Positions 1 through 10,692 of a stretch of DNA of 64,000 nucleotides are shown here, piece by piece (the stretch's first letter is position 1; every line of letters starts with the position of its first letter). Source of the stretch: Polytrichum commune (Eukaryota > Streptophyta > Polytrichopsida > Polytrichales > Polytrichaceae); the NCBI GenBank assembly GCA_950295325.1, contig OX485808.1:1676501-1740500 (forward strand), written 5' to 3'. Both the position numbers and the translations under genes were made by a program. The notes beneath the pieces were generated by a model that ran no database searches, had not been told where the DNA came from, and saw nothing but the letters and a program-made list of their open reading frames with translations.

Positions 1-76
1 CATAACCCGCTTATTTGATAGCCATGCTTCCCTCAAAGTGTTAGCTCAAATATTGGAACCCTGCTCTGATACCAAG
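1..76 (-). mobile_element. Element Z: leader end and PBS (partial)
   Basis: This is the leader and primer-binding site of a minus-strand copy that continues left of the window. Bases 59-74 on the complement read TGGTATCAGAGCAGGG, which fits plant initiator-Met tRNA, and lie two bases from the LTR end. The LTR at 77-1051 is therefore Z's 5' LTR as well as element A's 3' LTR. Confidence 0.85.
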
Positions 77-1051
77 TGTCGCAACCCTTGCTAGCCCCCC
101 CTTGACCATCTTGCTAATTTTCAATTCTAGCAAAGGTTACGAGTTGCTAACCCTTCGCATACCGCCATGCTAATGGTTAGCTCCTCTAACCCCGGACCAT
201 TAGTTCATAGGAGGGGAACCAACCCTCCTACTTTGATTTCGGGACTCACCCCTTTAATCGGTAACCACTCCTTAGATGTGGACTTCCATCCATGGAAGTC
301 CAATCTTATGTTGATCATCGCGTTGCCGGAGCAACACTACAACAACCCGAAGCATACTAGGCAACTATGGCCTCACAATGGGCCAAAGCCCATGGAGGCC
401 GTGCCGTTCGGCCTCGGGTGGGTGAGGCCACACCACCTCACCCATATAAGCCTCTAGGACTCTACGCGGGGCCCCTACCCCACCGTCAACCAACCTCTTG
501 TCTCTCTACCAAGAGTTGGGGCCAAGTGGACATTTTCCCTTAGCCGCTGGGCCTAGAAGCCCCCAGCAGCTTCAGACCATCATAACTTCCTTGTATGATG
601 TCTGATTCCAGCAACCAACCACTCCATCTTCATCTACGCTTCACGTAGATACCGATGGACTCCTCACTTGCCCCATTCGGGCAAGTGGTGAGGAAGTTAT
701 GCCTGTTTGAACCTTGGCAGTCCCGGGAATCACTCCCAGGCACTGCTGTACCAGGGCGCTGTCCCGGGACAGCGCCCCACTCAAATGGCCATAACTCCTA
801 GCTCACACCTCCGATTGAGGTGTTCTTGAGCATTCTAGAATCACCACGCCATGAGCTACGCATAGCTCATGGCCTCACCCTCATGCCTCCTAGTCTCCGT
901 GGGTAGGAGGCGTTCCCAACGCCCGGGGCCCTCACCCACACTAGGATCACTTGGGCCCTCTCACCAATGGCGCCACAAGTCGCGGGTGTCACTCCGGGGT
1001 CCCCCTGTGCCCATGGTGTTTCGGGCACTCCTCATGGAGAGGTGTGCGACA
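77..1051 (-). repeat. LTR (975 bp) shared by Z (5') and A (3')
   Basis: The ends are TGTCGC and GCGACA, a 6-bp inverted terminal repeat. A PBS lies on the left and a purine-rich tract on the minus strand lies on the right (1052-1063). The LTR is packed with perfect hairpins on the plus strand: 209-229, 279-302 (11-bp stem), 378-393, 395-415, 419-444 (9), 546-567, 632-650, 665-687 (9), 754-777 (24-bp palindrome), 806-822, 849-872 (10) and 909-923. It differs from its partner at 6391-7365 at many sites, so A is an older insertion than C or G. Confidence 0.92.
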
Positions 1052-1863
1052 CTCACCCCCACCAAACGGAGTCGATGCCCTCATCGACTATACTCGTAGT
1101 CGGCACACCAATTCTCAAGTTGCCATCCTCTATGGTGCGGCATTGTGTTTACCTTAGGGCGCGACCCCCACAATGCATCTTCAAATTTGGCATAGTCCCA
1201 AAGGTGTCGTTACTAGGTGGTCCGTTAGCGACCTTGGAACTCCTCCAAGGACCTAGCCTACAATAGACCCACCTACTTTGGGACTCACTTGGGTTGCCCC
1301 TCCTTTGGGGCCTCCCCCGTTAGGCTCCACTAGCCTAACGTGACACATCTAGGCGAGACCTCAACGCTTCCACTCAGTTGTCTCGGTTGCAACTCCGAGA
1401 TGGCTTTCCATTGTTAAGCCACGCCTCGATCGCACGGGGGTGATGCCAAGTCCCGCCCGACTCGGTTCCCACTTTGCTCTTTCGAGACATGGGTTCATGA
1501 CTCCCATGCGCCAACTTTCGTTTGCTCGCGGGTAGCACTTTTATGAGCACGCGCCATCACCTTGCCCCCGCCCGGACAAGCCCACTGCTAAGAGGTTTCT
1601 TGGTTTTATCCAAGGCCCCTCCAAGCCATGGCCCCCAATTACTCGGCTTACCCAACCTAGTTTGGCATATCTATTCCCCCTCTTCCATTAACCAAGCACA
1701 AGTACAAGACTAGGACCTCATCTCATACTTTTCTCTTTGCACCACTAAAGTTTGGACTTTATTCCCTCAAGCCAAAGAACAAGTTCATGTCGTGGAGCAA
1801 TTAGCCTCGAAGGTAAGTGTGCTACTAGCGTCTCTCCCCCACTAAAGGAGATTGATGTCCTCA
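1052..1863 (-). other. A: 3' non-coding region between pol stop and PPT
   Basis: About 810 bp between the polyprotein stop (1864-1866) and the 3' LTR, with no credible coding content. The polypurine tract abuts the LTR. The region contains several perfect hairpins, for example arms 1070-1077/1082-1089 and 1318-1326/1332-1340 (9-bp stem), and arms 1488-1493/1503-1508. The same block recurs in elements C, D, E, F, G and H. Confidence 0.75.
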
Positions 1864-4800
1864 TCAATGCCTACGCTTCATTTTATTGGAATCCTTAGCC
1901 TTAGTTTCTTCAAAGTGCTTCACCAATTCATTGGTGTTCACCATGTCTCTTGCCGCCACCCAAGCGGTTTCTTTCTCATGGTATCCTCACCATTTCACCA
2001 AGTACACCTTTGTACATTTTCTTTCATTTTCACTTGGGCTTCCTACACTTGAGGATGCCCTCCTACCTCATGTTCCAAGTGACCTCCACAAGGTCGGGAC
2101 GTGGCCTAATCACTTGCTTGTGATCGGGCCACAAGGTGTTGTCCTAAAATGACTTTCGTAATGAGACATGAAATGTCGGATGCACTTTGATCTCCGGCGG
2201 TAATTCCAACTTATACATGTCCTTGAACACTTGTTCCACAATGGAAAACGAAGTTCCAATTTTGGACATGAACTTTTGGAGTGAGGCCTTCCGACTAAGT
2301 GAAGTTGTTCACATTCAACAACACCTTTTGGCCCACCTCATTCTCCACTTCGCGTCTTCCGGCATTGACTTGCACTTCGTAGCACCTTCGGGCTTTCTCC
2401 ACCAACAACTTGGTCATCTCCAAGACTTGTTTACCATCCTTGGCCAAGTCCTCACCATCTTGGTTGAACTCTAGTGTTGAATGTGCCCCCTCGAGAGCTA
2501 GGTTAATAGGTTGGAGCGCATCCACTCCATAAGCCACCACCAAAGACCACCACTTGGTTGCCAAGTGTGTGGCTACATTACAACTAAATTCCGCTCGACC
2601 CACATAGTCCGCCCAATCTCCTTGGTCCGCCCCCACCAAGTTCCTCAAGTATTGCTTCAAGACTCCATTCACACGCTCCGTTTTCCCATCCATTTGGGAA
2701 TGCAAGGTCGTGCTAAACCTTAGTTTCATTCCGACCTCCTTAGAGAAATGCATTGAAAATGCATTTGTGACCTTTGGATCTTGATCCCACACAATCACTC
2801 TTGGCAACCCGTGGTGTCTCACCCATCCTTTGAGAAAAGGCTATGCGGTCTCCAACGCGGTGGCGGTTCCCACAATCGGCACCATGTGTGCCAACTTGGC
2901 AAACCGCTCTACCATCAACAAGATGGCATCACACCCATGTGACTCCGGCAAACTTGTGATCAAGTCCATGCACATACTATGTCATGGCCCCGGTGGGATA
3001 GGCAACGGTTGCGAGAAACCGCCTTGCTTTTGGTAAGAGGCTTGGTTCACTTGGCACTTTATTCACGCCTTCACAAAGTGGGCTATATCCTCCTTTATGC
3101 ACCGCCAACGGTACCTCTTTCACACCATTCAATGGCGGTTGTTTCTTTCTCGTTTATGGCCGGGAATAGGACTATCATATTCCTCCTTCAAAACCGATAG
3201 CCTCAACTTGCCTTGTGGCACATACACCCAACTTTGCTTGCACTTGAACAATCCGTCCACCAACTTAACCTCTTTGAGCACCTTGCTCTTGCGAAGCTCA
3301 CCTAAAAGCTTTTGTGCTTTGGGGTAGTTAATTTACCCCTCCCGTATCTTGCATCACAAGTTTCCTTCGCCGGCACACATTAGCCACAAGGTTTGGATGG
3401 TTCTCATTGCTTGGAACTCTTCCGGTCTACTTCGCTCGTCCGGCACCACATTTCCACGGTCCGGTTTGTGGATCAAATCCACCTTCATAAGCGCCAAACT
3501 ATCATGCCATCGCAATGACTTGGCGCCCACTTGCGCTTGAATGTCAAAATTCTTTTAGGACACCTTGTCCATGTAGACCTTTGCTTTGTGCGACACCAAA
3601 TAGTGTCGCCACATTTTCAAGCAATGCACTACGGCAAAGAAGTTCTTTGTCATGAGTTGGTTGTCTTCTTTGACAACCATCGAGCTTAATGCTCCCATAT
3701 GCAATGGCCATCCAATTACACATAATCCACCATTGGCAAAGTCATTCACCCCCATATGCACCTCAAAAGGTTTGTCAAGCTCCACGAACTTGAGCACGGG
3801 CGTCTAAGAACACTTGTTCTTAAGCTCCCCAAAGACTTGGTGGCAAGGCTCATCCCACTCTTGGGATAGCCATTTCTTCCACAAGTCGGATAAGGTCGGA
3901 TAACCATCAAGCTTAACGCTCTCATATGCAATGATCATCCATCTTACATTAACCATCCGCCAATGGCAAAGTCACTCGCCCCCCCGTATGCACCTCAAAA
4001 GGTTTGTCAAGCTCCGCGAACTTGAACACGGGTGGCAAAGACAACTTTGTATTAAGCTCCCCAAAGACTTTGGGGCAAGGCTCATCCCACTCTTGAGATA
4101 GCCATTTCTTTCACAAGTCGCACAAGGTTTAACAACCTTTAAGCTTAATGCTCCCATATGCAATGGGCATCCATCTTTGATCAACATCCGCCAATGGTAA
4201 AGTTACTCGCCCCCGTATGCACCTCAAAAGGTTTGTCAAATTTCGCAAACTTGAGCACGGGCGGCGAAGAGAACTTGGTCTTAAGCTCCTTAAAGACTTG
4301 GTGGCAAGGCTCATCCCACTTTTGGGATAGCCATTTCTTGCATAAGTTGGACAAGGTCGGACAACTATCGAGCTTCATGCTCTTATATGCAATGGCCATC
4401 CATTTTGCCTCAACATCCGCCAATGCTAAAGTCACTCGCCCCCGGATGCACCTCAAAAGGTTTGTCAAAGTCCGCGAACTTAAGCACGGGCGGCGAAGAG
4501 AACTTGTTTTTGAGCTCCCCAAAGGCTTGGTGACAAGGCTCATCCCACACTTGGGATAGCCATTTTTCTCAATAAGTTGAATAAGGTCCTAGCAACCTTA
4601 GAAAACTCTCGAATGAAGTGGTGGTACTAATTGGCTAGGCCAACAAATGACCTAAGCCCTTTTTGAATCAAGGGCCAATTCTCCTTTTGGATTGCCTTGA
4701 CATTCTTCATGTTTGTCCACCAACTTCCTTTGTCACCACATACCTAAAGAACTCAATCTCTCGTTGAGCAAAGTTGTTTTTCACTCCTTGGCGGTAATTT

Positions 4801-5338
4801 TCTTGGGCAACACATTGGTGAATACATTCTTGTATCTTACCAACATCACACCAATGTTGTTTGGGGGAGGCCCATCTTTCCTAGCCTCCCCATACGTTCC
4901 TTGGAGTTGCTCCAATTGAACCACGACCATTATGTTTTCTATTTTTCATTCGGTCCATTAAGACCAAATTCAACTTAGGTCCTCCTACCATAGGAGTCCT
5001 TGTCAATTTGAACTTCAATTCTTTGCCATTATGACACATCATAATGCACCGCAAGCACACCGGCTTGCACCTCACATCTATCATGTGAGTTTCAAAGAAG
5101 GCGGCCTTCACAATGACATGCATTTCATCTATTTCACTTGGTGTGAAATTTTGACAAAAATCCAATGTCCCACATTGAAAGGTTACATGCATCGCGGCCT
5201 CCTTTGTCTCATGCGGTTTGCCCTTTCCAAACCGCACCTTGGTGGGCTTGCCCGCTCTATCAATCGGCAAGCCCCAACTCCCTTGTGAGTTTTGGGCTCA
5301 AGAAGGAATGGCCTGCCTTTTTGTCAACCCATGAGACA
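1864..5338 (-). pseudogene. A: pol remnant (protease, RT remnant, RNase H, integrase, chromodomain)
   Basis: Read on the minus strand. The protease starts near 5338, where VDKKAGHSF replaces the usual D-S/T-G-A active site. A +1 shift then leads into GLPIDRAGKPTKVRFGKG. Next comes the RT amino end (YKDVFTNVLP near 4830), which jumps straight to the RT connection motif (REIEFLRYVVTKE near 4770); the catalytic palm with the YxDD box is absent. RNase H follows, with an amplified 229-bp module at 3759-4620. The integrase has MDLITSLPESHG, VIVWDQDPK and DGKTERVNG, so its catalytic D, D and E survive. An amber codon (complement of 2841-2843) interrupts it. The chromodomain ends the protein, with TGA at 1987-1989 after YLVKW, and the stop is at 1864-1866. 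Non-functional. Confidence 0.88.
3759..4620 (-). repeat. A: ~229-bp tandem module in RNase H, 4 units
   Basis: Units begin at 3759, 3991, 4220 and 4449 (spacing 232, 229, 229), each at the motif CACCTCAAAAGG. Each encodes on the minus strand about 76 residues around WDEPCHQVFGELKSKFSSP, KPFEVHTGASDF and a W-x-I-A-Y motif, which is the start of the RNase H domain. A normal element has this once. Because 229 is not a multiple of three, successive units fall in different frames. Confidence 0.85.
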
Positions 5339-6390
5339 ATTCTCCCATTCATTTGAGCCTCAAGGTACAAAAGACTTGGCCTTGGCTAAAGGCTACTAGC
5401 CTAGGCCACAATGCCATCGTCTTACATTCGGTCCTCGGCAACTTGGCTTGGCTTGGTCCGCAAAGCCAACTTTAAACATTTCGTCCGCGGGACAAATTGG
5501 TTTGGTGCCACAAAACCAATTTCTAAAAGTTTGTCCGCAAAACAAACATGTTTTGCCTTGGTAGCACAAAGCCACCTTCCCACACTCCGTCCGCGGCACG
5601 AACATGAATTGCCTTGGTAGGACAAACCCACCTCCCAACATTCCGTCTGCGGCACAAGTATGATTTGCTTTGGAAGCATAAAGCCACCTTTCAACATTCC
5701 GTCCGCGGCTCCAACATGTTTTGCCTAAGTAAAATGGACCAAACAATTTGCACTCATTTCTTTGGGACCTACTTTGGCTAAAGCCACTTGTGGTGATGCG
5801 CCGCCAAACTTCTCTTTGGGACCATCGGCTTCAATGCTCTTGCAAACTTGATGGTCCCCACCATGTCCTCAAGAAGCCTTGGGGACTTAAACAAGGCATC
5901 CACCACCCGCTTTTAAAACCCCACCTAAAAGGATGCATTTCTTAGAAAGCTTGTCCATTTTAGGTGTATCCTTCATTTATGCGTATGAATAGCGCACATA
6001 GGCCTTAAGAGGCCCCGGGTGCCTCATTAGCACCAAATTCATTCCAACATCAATACCTTCCAAGCATTTCGTATTGGAATTTCAATCCAACATTAATGCC
6101 CTCCAAGGTTTTGGGTGCATTCGGTATTCTAGGCCCCAAATGTTTTTTGAGGTTTGAGGGAGCCCTTTTCAAAGCACTCCTCCATTTTCCTTACCAAATC
6201 CACCCTTATGCCCACCATTGTCATTAGAACCAATGGTATGGTCAAATTCCACTTGCACATGATCCTTGTTCCAATTTGAGCCTCACAACCTTTTGGAAAC
6301 CCCGGGCTCACCATCACAACCCGTATTTTTGATAGCCATGTCTACCTCAAAGTGCTAGCTCAAATATTGGAACCCTGCTCTGATACCACG
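5339..6390 (-). other. A: leader / gag-position region without an intact gag
   Basis: About 1.05 kb between the PBS and protease, where gag should be. Only short open stretches exist (62 codons at 6129-6317; 116 codons at 5396-5746, spanning shifted repeats). I see no conventional capsid or CCHC knuckle. The cysteine-rich translation comes from the 56-bp repeats. Either gag has decayed past recognition or the family never carried one. Confidence 0.6.
5475..5725 (-). repeat. 56-bp tandem repeat in the leader (about 5 units)
   Basis: The motif CCGTCCGCGGCAC or a close variant recurs at about 5481, 5531, 5587, 5643 and 5699, with spacing 50, 56, 56 and 56 bp. Since 56 is not a multiple of three, the repeat is unlikely to be maintained as protein. 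Equivalent arrays lie near 19262-19510 (Y), 26625-26870 (D), 44515-44755 (F) and 59475-59735 (G, one unit shortened). B keeps two or three diverged units; C and E keep about one. Confidence 0.8.
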
Positions 6391-7365
6391 TGTCGCAACC
6401 CTTGCTAGCCCCCCCTTGACCATCTTGCCAATTTTCAATTCTAGCAAAGGTTACGAGTCGCTAACCCTTCGCATACCGCCATGCCAATGGTTAGCTCCTC
6501 TAACCCCGGACCATTAGTTCATAGGAGGGGAACCAACCCTCCTACTTTACTTTCGGGACTCGCCCCTTAATCGGTAACCCATTCCTAGATGTGGACTTCC
6601 ATCCATGGAAGTCCAATCCCATGTTGATCATCGCGTTGCCGGAGCAACACTACAACAACCCGAAGCATACTAGGCAACTATGGCCTCACATTGGGCCAAT
6701 GCCCATAGAGGCCGTGCCGTTCGGCCTCGGGTGGGTGAGGCCACACCACCTCACCCATATAAGCCTCTGGGACTCTACGCGGGACCCCTACCCCACCGTC
6801 AACCAACCTCTTGTCTCTCCACCAAGAGTTGGGGCCAAGTGGACACTTTCCCTTAGCCGCTGGGCCTAGAAGCCCCCATCAGCTTCAGACCATCATAACT
6901 TCCTTGTATGATGTCTGATTCCAACAATTAACCACTCCATCCTCATCTACGCTTCACGTAGATGCCGATGGACTCCTCACTTGCCCCATTCGGGCAGGTA
7001 TTGAGGACGTTATGCCTATTTGAACCTTGGCAGTCCCGGGAATCACTCCCAGGCACTGCTGTACCAGGGCGCTGTCCCGGGACAGCGCCCCACTCAAATG
7101 GCCATAACTCCTAGCTCACACCTCCGCTTGAGGTGATCTTGAGCATTCTAGAATCACCATGCCATGAGCTACGCATAGCTCATGGCTTTACCCTTGTGCC
7201 TCCTAGTCTTCGTGGATGGGAGGCGTTCCCAACGCCCGGGGCCCTCACCCACACTAGGATCACTTGGGCCCTCTCACCAACGGCGCCACAAGTCCCGGGT
7301 GTCACTCCGGGGTCCCCCTTGTGCCCATGGTGTTTCGGGCACTCCTCATGGAGAGGTGCGCGACA
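6391..7365 (-). repeat. Element A 5' LTR (975 bp)
   Basis: Intact TGTCGC/GCGACA ends, with the PBS immediately to the left. It carries the same sequence type as 77-1051. The right end is followed without a gap by AAAGACC from the integrase region of another copy, as expected for an insertion junction. Confidence 0.92.
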
Positions 7366-8906
7366 AAAGACCACCCCTTGGTAGCCAAGTGCGTGGCTAC
7401 ATTGCAATTACACTCCGCTCGACCCACATAGTCCGCCCAATCTCCTTGGTCCGCCCCCACCAAGTTCCTCAAGTATTGCTTCAAGTCTCCATTCACACGC
7501 TTTGTTTTCCCATCCATTTGGGAATACACGGCCGTGCTAAACCTTAGTTTCAATACCACCTCCTTAGAGAAATGCATTGAAAATGCACTTGTGAACTTTG
7601 GATCTTGATCCCACACAATCACTCTTGGCAACCCGTGGTGCCTCAACCATCCTTTGAGAAAAGGCTATGCGGTCTCCAACGCGGTGGCGGTTCCCACAAT
7701 CGGCACCATGTGTGCCAACTTGGCAAACCGCTCTACCATTAACAAGATGGCATCATACCCATGTGACTCCGGCAAACTTGTGATCAAGTCCATGCACATA
7801 CTATGCCATGGCGCCAACGGGATAGGCAACGGTTGCAAGAAACCGCCTTGCTTTTGGTAAGAGGCTCGGTTCACTTTGCACTTTGATTCAAGCCTTCACA
7901 AAGTGGGCTATATCTTCCTTTATGCACCGCCAATGGTACCTCCATGACACCATTCTATGGCGGTTTTTTCTTTCTCCTCTAAGGCCGGCAATAGGACTAT
8001 CAAATTCCTCCTTCAAAACCGATAGCCTCAACTTGCCTTGTGGCACATACACCCAACTTTGCTTGCACTTGAACAATCCGTCCACCAACTTAACCTCTTT
8101 GAGCACCTTGCTCTTGCGAAGTTCACCTAAAAGTTTTTGTGCTTTTGGGGTAGTTAATTTACCCTTCCCGTATCTTGCATCACAAGTTTCCTTCGCCGGC
8201 ACACATTAGCCACAAGGTTTGGATGGTTCTCATTGCTTGGAACTCATCCGGTCTACTTCGCGCATCCGGCACCACATTTCCACGGTCCGGTTTGTGGATC
8301 AAATCCACCTTCATAAGCGCCAAACTATCATGCCACCGCAATGACTTGGCGCTCACTTGCGCTTGAATGTTAAAATTCTTTTAGGACACATTGTCCATGT
8401 AGACCTTTGCTTTGTGCAACCCCAAATAGTGTTGCCACATCTTCAAGCAATGCACTACGGCAAAGAAATTCTTTGTCATGAGTTGGTTGTCTTCTTTGAC
8501 AACCATCGAGCTTCATGCTCCCATATGCAATGGCCATCCAATTACACATAATCCACCATTGGCAAAGCCACTCACCCCCGTATGCACCTCAAAAGGTTTG
8601 TCAAGCTCCGCGAACTTGAGCACGGGCGTCTAAAAACACTTGCTTTCAAGCTCCCTAAAGACTTGGTGGCAAGGCTCATCCCACTCTTGGGATAGCCATT
8701 TCTTTCACAAGTCGGATAAGGTCGGATAACCATCAAGCTTAACGCTCTCATATGCAATGGCCATCCATCTTACATTAACCATCCGCCAATGGCAAAGTCA
8801 CTCGCCACCCCGTATTCACCTCAAAAGGTTTGTCAGGCTCCGCGAACTTGAACACGGGTGGCAAAGACGACTTTGTATTAAGCTCCCCAAAGACTTTGGG
8901 GGCAAG
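7366..8906 (-). pseudogene. Element B, 3'-ward part: integrase and RNase H remnant
   Basis: Internal sequence of an older copy, cut on the left by element A and on the right by element C. On the minus strand it holds the integrase core from MDLITSLPESHG to DGKTKRVNG. The catalytic Glu is Lys here. The shared amber codon is the complement of 7665-7667. The RNase H C-terminal part follows, with motif starts at 8585 and 8817 from the 229-bp module. It resumes at 16119 after C and its target duplication. B's 3' end and 3' LTR must lie left of the window. Confidence 0.88.
8902..8906. other. Target-site duplication of element C, left copy
   Basis: GCAAG immediately precedes C's left LTR and is repeated at 16114-16118 immediately after its right LTR. 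Removing C and one copy restores the continuous B sequence, as seen uninterrupted in element E near 33020. Confidence 0.95.
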
Positions 8907-9878
8907 TGTCGCAACCCTTGCTAGGTCCCTTAATAATCTTGCCAATTTTCGTTTCTAGCAAAGGTTACGAGCGCTAACCCTTCGCATTCCGCCATGCTAA
9001 TGGATAGCTCCTCTTACCCCGGACCAATAGTTCATAGGAGGGAACCAACCCTCCTACTTTGCTTTCGGGACTCACCCCTTAATCGGTAACCCATTTCCCC
9101 AATGTGGACTTCCATCCATGGAAGTCCAATCCTATGTTGATCATCGCGTTGCCGGAGCAACACTACAACAACCCGAACCATGCTAGGCAACTATGGCCTC
9201 ACAATGGGCCAATGCCCATGGAGGCCGTGCCGTTCGGCCTCGGGTGGGTGAGGCCACACCACCTCACCCATATAAGCCTCTAGGACTCTACGCGGGGCCC
9301 CTACCCCACCGTCAACCAACCTCTTGCCTCTCTACCAAGAGTTGGGGCCAAGTGGACACTTTCCCTTAGCCGCTGGGCCTAGAATCCCCCAGCAGCTTCA
9401 GACCATCATAACTTCCTTGTATGATGTCTGCTGCTAACAACCAACCACTCCATCTTCATCTACGCTTCACGTAAATGCCGATGGACTCCTCACTTGCCCC
9501 ATACAGGCAAGTATTGACATAGTTATGCCTGTTTGAACCTTGGCAGTCCCGGGAATCACTCCCAGGCACTGCTGTACCAGGGCGCTGTCCCAGGACAGCG
9601 CCCCACTCAAATGGCCATAACTCCTAGCTCACACCTCCGATTGAGGTGATCTTGAGCATTCTAGAATCACCACGCCATTAGCTACGCATAGCTTATGGCC
9701 TTACCCTTGTGCCTCCTAGTCTACGTGGGTGGGAGGCGTTCCCAACGCCCGGGGCCCTCACCCACACTAGGATCACTTGGGCCCTCTCACCAACGGCGCC
9801 ACAAGTCCCGGGTGTCACTCCGGGGTCCCCCTTGTGCCCATGGTGTTTCGAGCACTCCTCATGGAGAGGTGCGCGACA
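8907..9878 (-). repeat. Element C 3' LTR (972 bp)
   Basis: Subtype starting TGTCGCAACCCTTGCTAGG. It ends GCGACA and is followed by the polypurine-tract complement. The central palindrome carries one mismatch (TCCCAGGA). Confidence 0.95.
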
Positions 9879-10692
9879 CTCACCCCCACCAAACGGAGTC
9901 GATGCCCTCATCGACTATACTCGTAGTCGGCACACCAATTCTCAAGTTGCCATCCTCTATGGTGCGGCATTGTGTTTACCTTAGGGCGCGACCCCCACAA
10001 TGCATCTTCAAATTTGGCATAGTCCCAAAGGTGTCGTTCCTAGGTGGTCCGTTAGCGACCTTGGATCTCTCCTCCAAGGACTTAACCTACACTAGACCCA
10101 CCTACTTTGGGACTCACTTGGGTTGCCCCTCCTTTGGGGCCTCCCCCGTTAGGCTCCACTAGCCTAACGTGACACATCTAGGCGAGACCTCAACGCTTCC
10201 ACTAAGTTGTCTCGGTTGCAACTCCGAGATGGCTTTCCATTGTTAAGCCACGCCTCGATCGCACGGGGGTGATGCCAAGTCCCGCCCGACTCGGTTCCCA
10301 CTTTGCTCTTTCGAGACATGGGTTCATGACTCCCATGCGCCAACTCTCGTTAGCTCGCGGGTAGCACTTTTATGAGCACGCGCCATCACCTTGTCCCCGC
10401 CCGGACAAGCCCACAACTAAGAAGTTTCTTGGTTTTATCCAAGGCCCTTCCAAGCCATGGCCCCCAATTACTCGGCTTACCCAACCTAGTTTGGCATGTC
10501 TATTCCCCCTCTTCCATTAACCAAGCACAAGTACAAGACTAGGACCTCATCTCATACTTTTCTCTTTGCACCACTAAAGTTAGGACTTTATTCCCTCAAG
10601 CCAAAGAACAAGTGCATGTTGTGGAGCAATTAACCTCGAAGCTATGTTTGCTACTAGAGTCTCTCCCCCACTAAAGGAGATTGATGTCCTCA

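Larger units (their letters stand above)
77..7365 (-). mobile_element. Element A: degenerate Ty3/Gypsy chromovirus copy
   Basis: This is a complete LTR-internal-LTR unit: 3' LTR 77-1051, internal 1052-6390, 5' LTR 6391-7365. The PBS is at 6373-6388 and the polypurine tract is the complement of 1052-1063. Flanks do not match (CCAAG on the left, AAAGA on the right), because the left LTR is shared with element Z. The right LTR ends cleanly and is followed by integrase sequence of element B, so A (or a Z-A tandem) most likely inserted into B. Confidence 0.88.

Noticed and set aside
869-1266. Plus-strand reading frames of 76-169 codons repeated in every LTR
   Set aside because: They recur because the LTR recurs. 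They lie antisense to the element, have overlapping alternatives in several frames and low-complexity translations, and are probably by-products of GC-rich sequence with few stops.
5396-5746. Cysteine-rich minus-strand frame as a zinc-knuckle gag
   Set aside because: The cysteines come from a 56-bp repeat read in shifting frames and do not form CX2CX4HX4C.
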